NCBI RefSeq assembly: GCF_009905605.1
Contig: NZ_JAAAKZ010000004.1
Location: 336,857 to 400,856 of the forward strand
Source of the DNA: Runella sp. CRIBMP
GTDB lineage: Bacteria; Bacteroidota; Bacteroidia; Cytophagales; Spirosomataceae
Length of the DNA stretch: 64,000 nt
Reading direction: 5' to 3'
A model generated the notes under the pieces. The model saw nothing but the letters and a program-made list of their open reading frames with translations. It made no database searches and was not told the origin of the DNA. The translations under genes were made by a program, and so were the position numbers. Every line of letters starts with the position of its first letter. Within the stretch, counting starts at the first letter, position 1. Positions 61,978-64,000 of the stretch are shown here, in pieces.

Positions 61978-63237
61978 ATGAAAACTTGGTATCTGTTCTT
62001 TTTGCTTCTGGCGACGGCCACCAAAAGCCTCGCCAACGCGGTCCTCATTCCGATGGACGATAAGCAATCCAACCACCTTAAAGCGTACGGCGTTGCCTAT
62101 TGGGTATTGAAAGAAGATTTGGAGGTGGATTGGTTGCTCAATTACCGGGGTGGTAGTTTTTTAATTAAATATTCCTCGGCGGTGGAAAAAGAATGCCGTT
62201 TGCGGGGGGTATCGTATGAGGTCATCTCCGACGCCACGGTCAATTCGATGATGACCTACATTACCAGTCCCGACGTAAACATGGATGCTGTGAAGCTCCA
62301 CAAGGCCGCCAAAATCGTCGTGTATAGTCCCATCAAAGTGGGGCGGGCCTCGTTTGAAGATACCGACGCCGTTTTGTTGGTGCTCAAGTACGCCGAAATC
62401 CCGTTTGAGATTGTGTACGATGAAGAAATTATGAAAGGTGATTTGGCCAAATATGATTGGCTGCACCTCCACCACGAAGATTTTACGGGGCAATTTGGCC
62501 GCAATCGCCGCCGGATGAGCCTTGAAGATTTACAGGCGCAGGAAAATATCGCTAAGAAATTCGGGTATAAGAAAGTGTCCCAGCTCAAGCTCGACGTAGC
62601 CCGTACCATCAAGGGTTTTTGTGCGGGCGGCGGGTATTTGTTTGCCATGTGTTCAGGGGCGGAGTCTCTGGACGTGGCCCTGGCGGCCGAGGGGGTTGAC
62701 ATCGTACCGTCCATTTTTGACGGGGATGGCATCGACCCCAACGCGCAATCTAAACTTGATTTTAGCAAAACATTGGCCTTTGAAGATTTTAAATTGGAGC
62801 TTGGTGACGACGAATACCGCGGAGGAATGTCATTTTCTAGCATCAATTCTTCCTCTGGTCAAGGATGGAACGATGAAAGCAACAGCTTTTTTTCATTGTT
62901 TGATTTTTCGGCCAAATGGGATGTGATACCTGCCATGCTCGTCCAAAACCACGAAACACTGATTCGGGAGTTTATGGGACAAACAACCGCCTTCAACAAG
63001 AAAACCGTTAAGTCGAGTGCGTTGGTGATGGGGCAAAGCAAATCCTCCGACCGCTATATTTACGGTGAGTTAGGCCGAGGACAGTTTACTTTCTACGGCG
63101 GCCACGACCCCGAAGGGCAGCGTGGTTTTCACCGGATGCCTACCGACCTCAATCTCCACCCGCACTCCCCAGGGTATCGGCTTATCCTGAACAATGTGCT
63201 TTTCCCTTCGGCAAAGAAAAAGAAACGAAAAACGTAG
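61978..63237 (+). CDS. Exported amidotransferase-fold protein (often misnamed asparagine synthetase B)
   Basis: A 419-residue protein with an N-terminal signal peptide (to SLA or LANA). The visible pattern is a class I glutamine-amidotransferase-like fold: AGGGYLFAMCSGAESLDVA (about 216-234) supplies a Cys in a nucleophile-elbow context, and GRGQFTFYGGHDPEG (about 365-379) supplies the matching His. There are no asparagine-synthetase features, although relatives are often labelled so in databases. Being exported, it cannot act as a normal amidotransferase partner. The C-terminus is lysine-rich. Function unknown; a hydrolase or binding protein is possible. Confidence 0.6.
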   Translation: MKTWYLFFLLLATATKSLANAVLIPMDDKQSNHLKAYGVAYWVLKEDLEVDWLLNYRGGSFLIKYSSAVEKECRLRGVSYEVISDATVNSMMTYITSPDVNMDAVKLHKAAKIVVYSPIKVGRASFEDTDAVLLVLKYAEIPFEIVYDEEIMKGDLAKYDWLHLHHEDFTGQFGRNRRRMSLEDLQAQENIAKKFGYKKVSQLKLDVARTIKGFCAGGGYLFAMCSGAESLDVALAAEGVDIVPSIFDGDGIDPNAQSKLDFSKTLAFEDFKLELGDDEYRGGMSFSSINSSSGQGWNDESNSFFSLFDFSAKWDVIPAMLVQNHETLIREFMGQTTAFNKKTVKSSALVMGQSKSSDRYIYGELGRGQFTFYGGHDPEGQRGFHRMPTDLNLHPHSPGYRLILNNVLFPSAKKKKRKT

Positions 63238-63256
63238 AAGAACCATCCTGCGGCCT

Positions 63257-63287
63257 TTGGTGGAGTTTTCTCCGCCAATCTTTTTTT
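63257..63287 (+). terminator. Terminator of the 61978 gene
   Basis: A 9-bp stem with one G-U pair (63257-63265 with 63270-63278), a TTTT loop, then TCTTTTTTT. 20 bp after the stop codon. Confidence 0.8.
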
Positions 63288-63538
63288 CCTGTCACGAATT
63301 GTTGGTGAAATAACACCCACAATGGGAAAAGTTTTCTCCGCCAACCATTTTCCTTAAACTTCAGCTTCTGTTATAGCATTCTTTGAAATAGATAAAACAT
63401 CTATTTAAGCTATGTATTGTCCACTAAATATCTGAAAATTGAGGGCTATTTGGGGTAAGTATGCTAAAAGTTATCTTATTTTGATGTCTATGGCTGCTTT
63501 ATACCCCCCTAAAGCAACGTACACATTCTTTTATCGGT

Positions 63539-63546
63539 TAATTTTG
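63539..63546 (+). promoter_or_regulatory. Promoter -7 box of metK
   Basis: TAATTTTG is an exact TAnnTTTG match, 56 nt before the metK ATG. The 63288-63538 gap holds a repeat of the sequence GTTTTCTCCGCCAA (63265-63278 and 63331-63344) and no recognisable SAM riboswitch. Confidence 0.5.
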
Positions 63547-63602
63547 TGTCTTTAACTCAACGTTGAATTCACAAATATTCATATTGTAAATCCTCTTTCC
63601 TG

Positions 63603-64000
63603 ATGTCTTATTTATTCACTTCAGAATCTGTGTCGGAAGGTCACCCCGATAAAGTAGCTGACCAAATTTCAGATGCGCTCATCGACCATTTCATGGCGTT
63701 TGATCCCAAATCAAAAGTAGCCTGTGAGACCCTAGTGACCACAGGACAGGTAGTATTGGCGGGCGAGGTAAATACCAAAACGTACCTTGACGTGCAGCAG
63801 ATTGCCCGTGATGTGATTGCGAAAATTGGATATACCAAAGCAGAGTACATGTTTGAAGCGCACTCGTGCGGGGTACTTTCGGCCATTCACGAGCAATCAG
63901 CAGATATTAATCAGGGCGTTGACCGTCAAACGGCCGACGATTTTGAAAGCAAAGCCAACGCGCAGGGAGCTGGTGACCAAGGAATGATGTTTGGCTATGC
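63603..64000 (+). CDS. metK: S-adenosylmethionine synthetase, 3'-truncated by window edge
   Basis: Makes S-adenosylmethionine from methionine and ATP. The frame opens with [20 protein letters not shown], the diagnostic N-terminus in which the GHPDK His and Lys bind ATP and metal, and continues through [19 protein letters not shown] to the conserved DINQGVD and [12 protein letters not shown] segment at the end of the window. About 132 of roughly 420 residues are visible. Start is the ATG at 63603. Confidence 0.97.
   Translation, partial: MSYLFTSESVSEGHPDKVADQISDALIDHFMAFDPKSKVACETLVTTGQVVLAGEVNTKTYLDVQQIARDVIAKIGYTKAEYMFEAHSCGVLSAIHEQSADINQGVDRQTADDFESKANAQGAGDQGMMFGY

Noticed and set aside
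63288..63602. Possible SAM riboswitch upstream of metK
   Set aside because: No SAM-I, SAM-II or other known core could be recognised by eye. A covariance search (Rfam) would settle it.

Overview
The window is chromosomal DNA from a member of the Bacteroidota, most likely order Cytophagales (a Runella/Dyadobacter/Spirosoma-like relative). Evidence seen: a type IX secretion type B C-terminal domain, an OMP_b-brl_3/TonB-type receptor with a carboxypeptidase-regulatory domain, a Porin_10-type putative porin, a DUF1080 protein, the trimeric sdhC-sdhA-sdhB of the Bacteroidota type, near absence of Shine-Dalgarno sequences, and repeated TAnnTTTG boxes (the -7 element of the Bacteroidota primary sigma factor) just upstream of genes. 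GC content is moderate and gene density is high. No tRNA, rRNA, CRISPR array, transposase or prophage was found.

Layout: (1) 1-2197, uppP-truB-ribF operon. (2) 2212-11080, minus-strand block: quinone reductase with AraC regulator, malic enzyme maeB, a MoxR ATPase and two periplasmic parvulin-type isomerases, one of which seems to carry an OmpA-like domain. (3) 11215-12635, truA and a MobA-like nucleotidyltransferase, separated by a perfect 50-bp palindrome. (4) 12864-25176, the most interesting region: a tandemly duplicated tldD-tldE pair, both TldD copies with twin-arginine signals, followed by DUF4159, MoxR, DUF58, a BatA-type membrane protein and a membrane protein with a His-rich segment. 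(5) 25230-29464, minus strand: short MetE-like protein, then a probable sugar-metabolism operon (SDR, ROK kinase, SIS protein, acetyltransferase). (6) 29600-33127, a phage-endonuclease-like protein coupled to miaA, a serine-hydrolase lipoprotein and thioredoxin. (7) 33213-37203, rplY, prs, PAP2 phosphatase, trpS, DUF2461. (8) 37265-38982, an AT-richer accessory patch with two small unknown genes and a broken outer-membrane protein gene. (9) 39055-42759, sdhCAB. (10) 43073-53664, surface and envelope genes (T9SS cargo, DUF1080, a pesticin-like muramidase, porin, TonB-type receptor, dienelactone hydrolase). (11) 53792-64000, topA, nucleoside transporter, M48 protease, DPP-IV peptidase, Uma2 protein, a secreted amidotransferase-fold protein and the start of metK.

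Much of the window is housekeeping (tRNA modification, cofactors, TCA cycle, PRPP, topoisomerase) mixed with envelope biology. The TldD/TldE-MoxR-DUF58-BatA cluster is the best candidate for an undescribed system: an ATPase/membrane complex encoded beside two apparently exported metalloprotease pairs. Functions were assigned from motifs read by eye; no database search was run.
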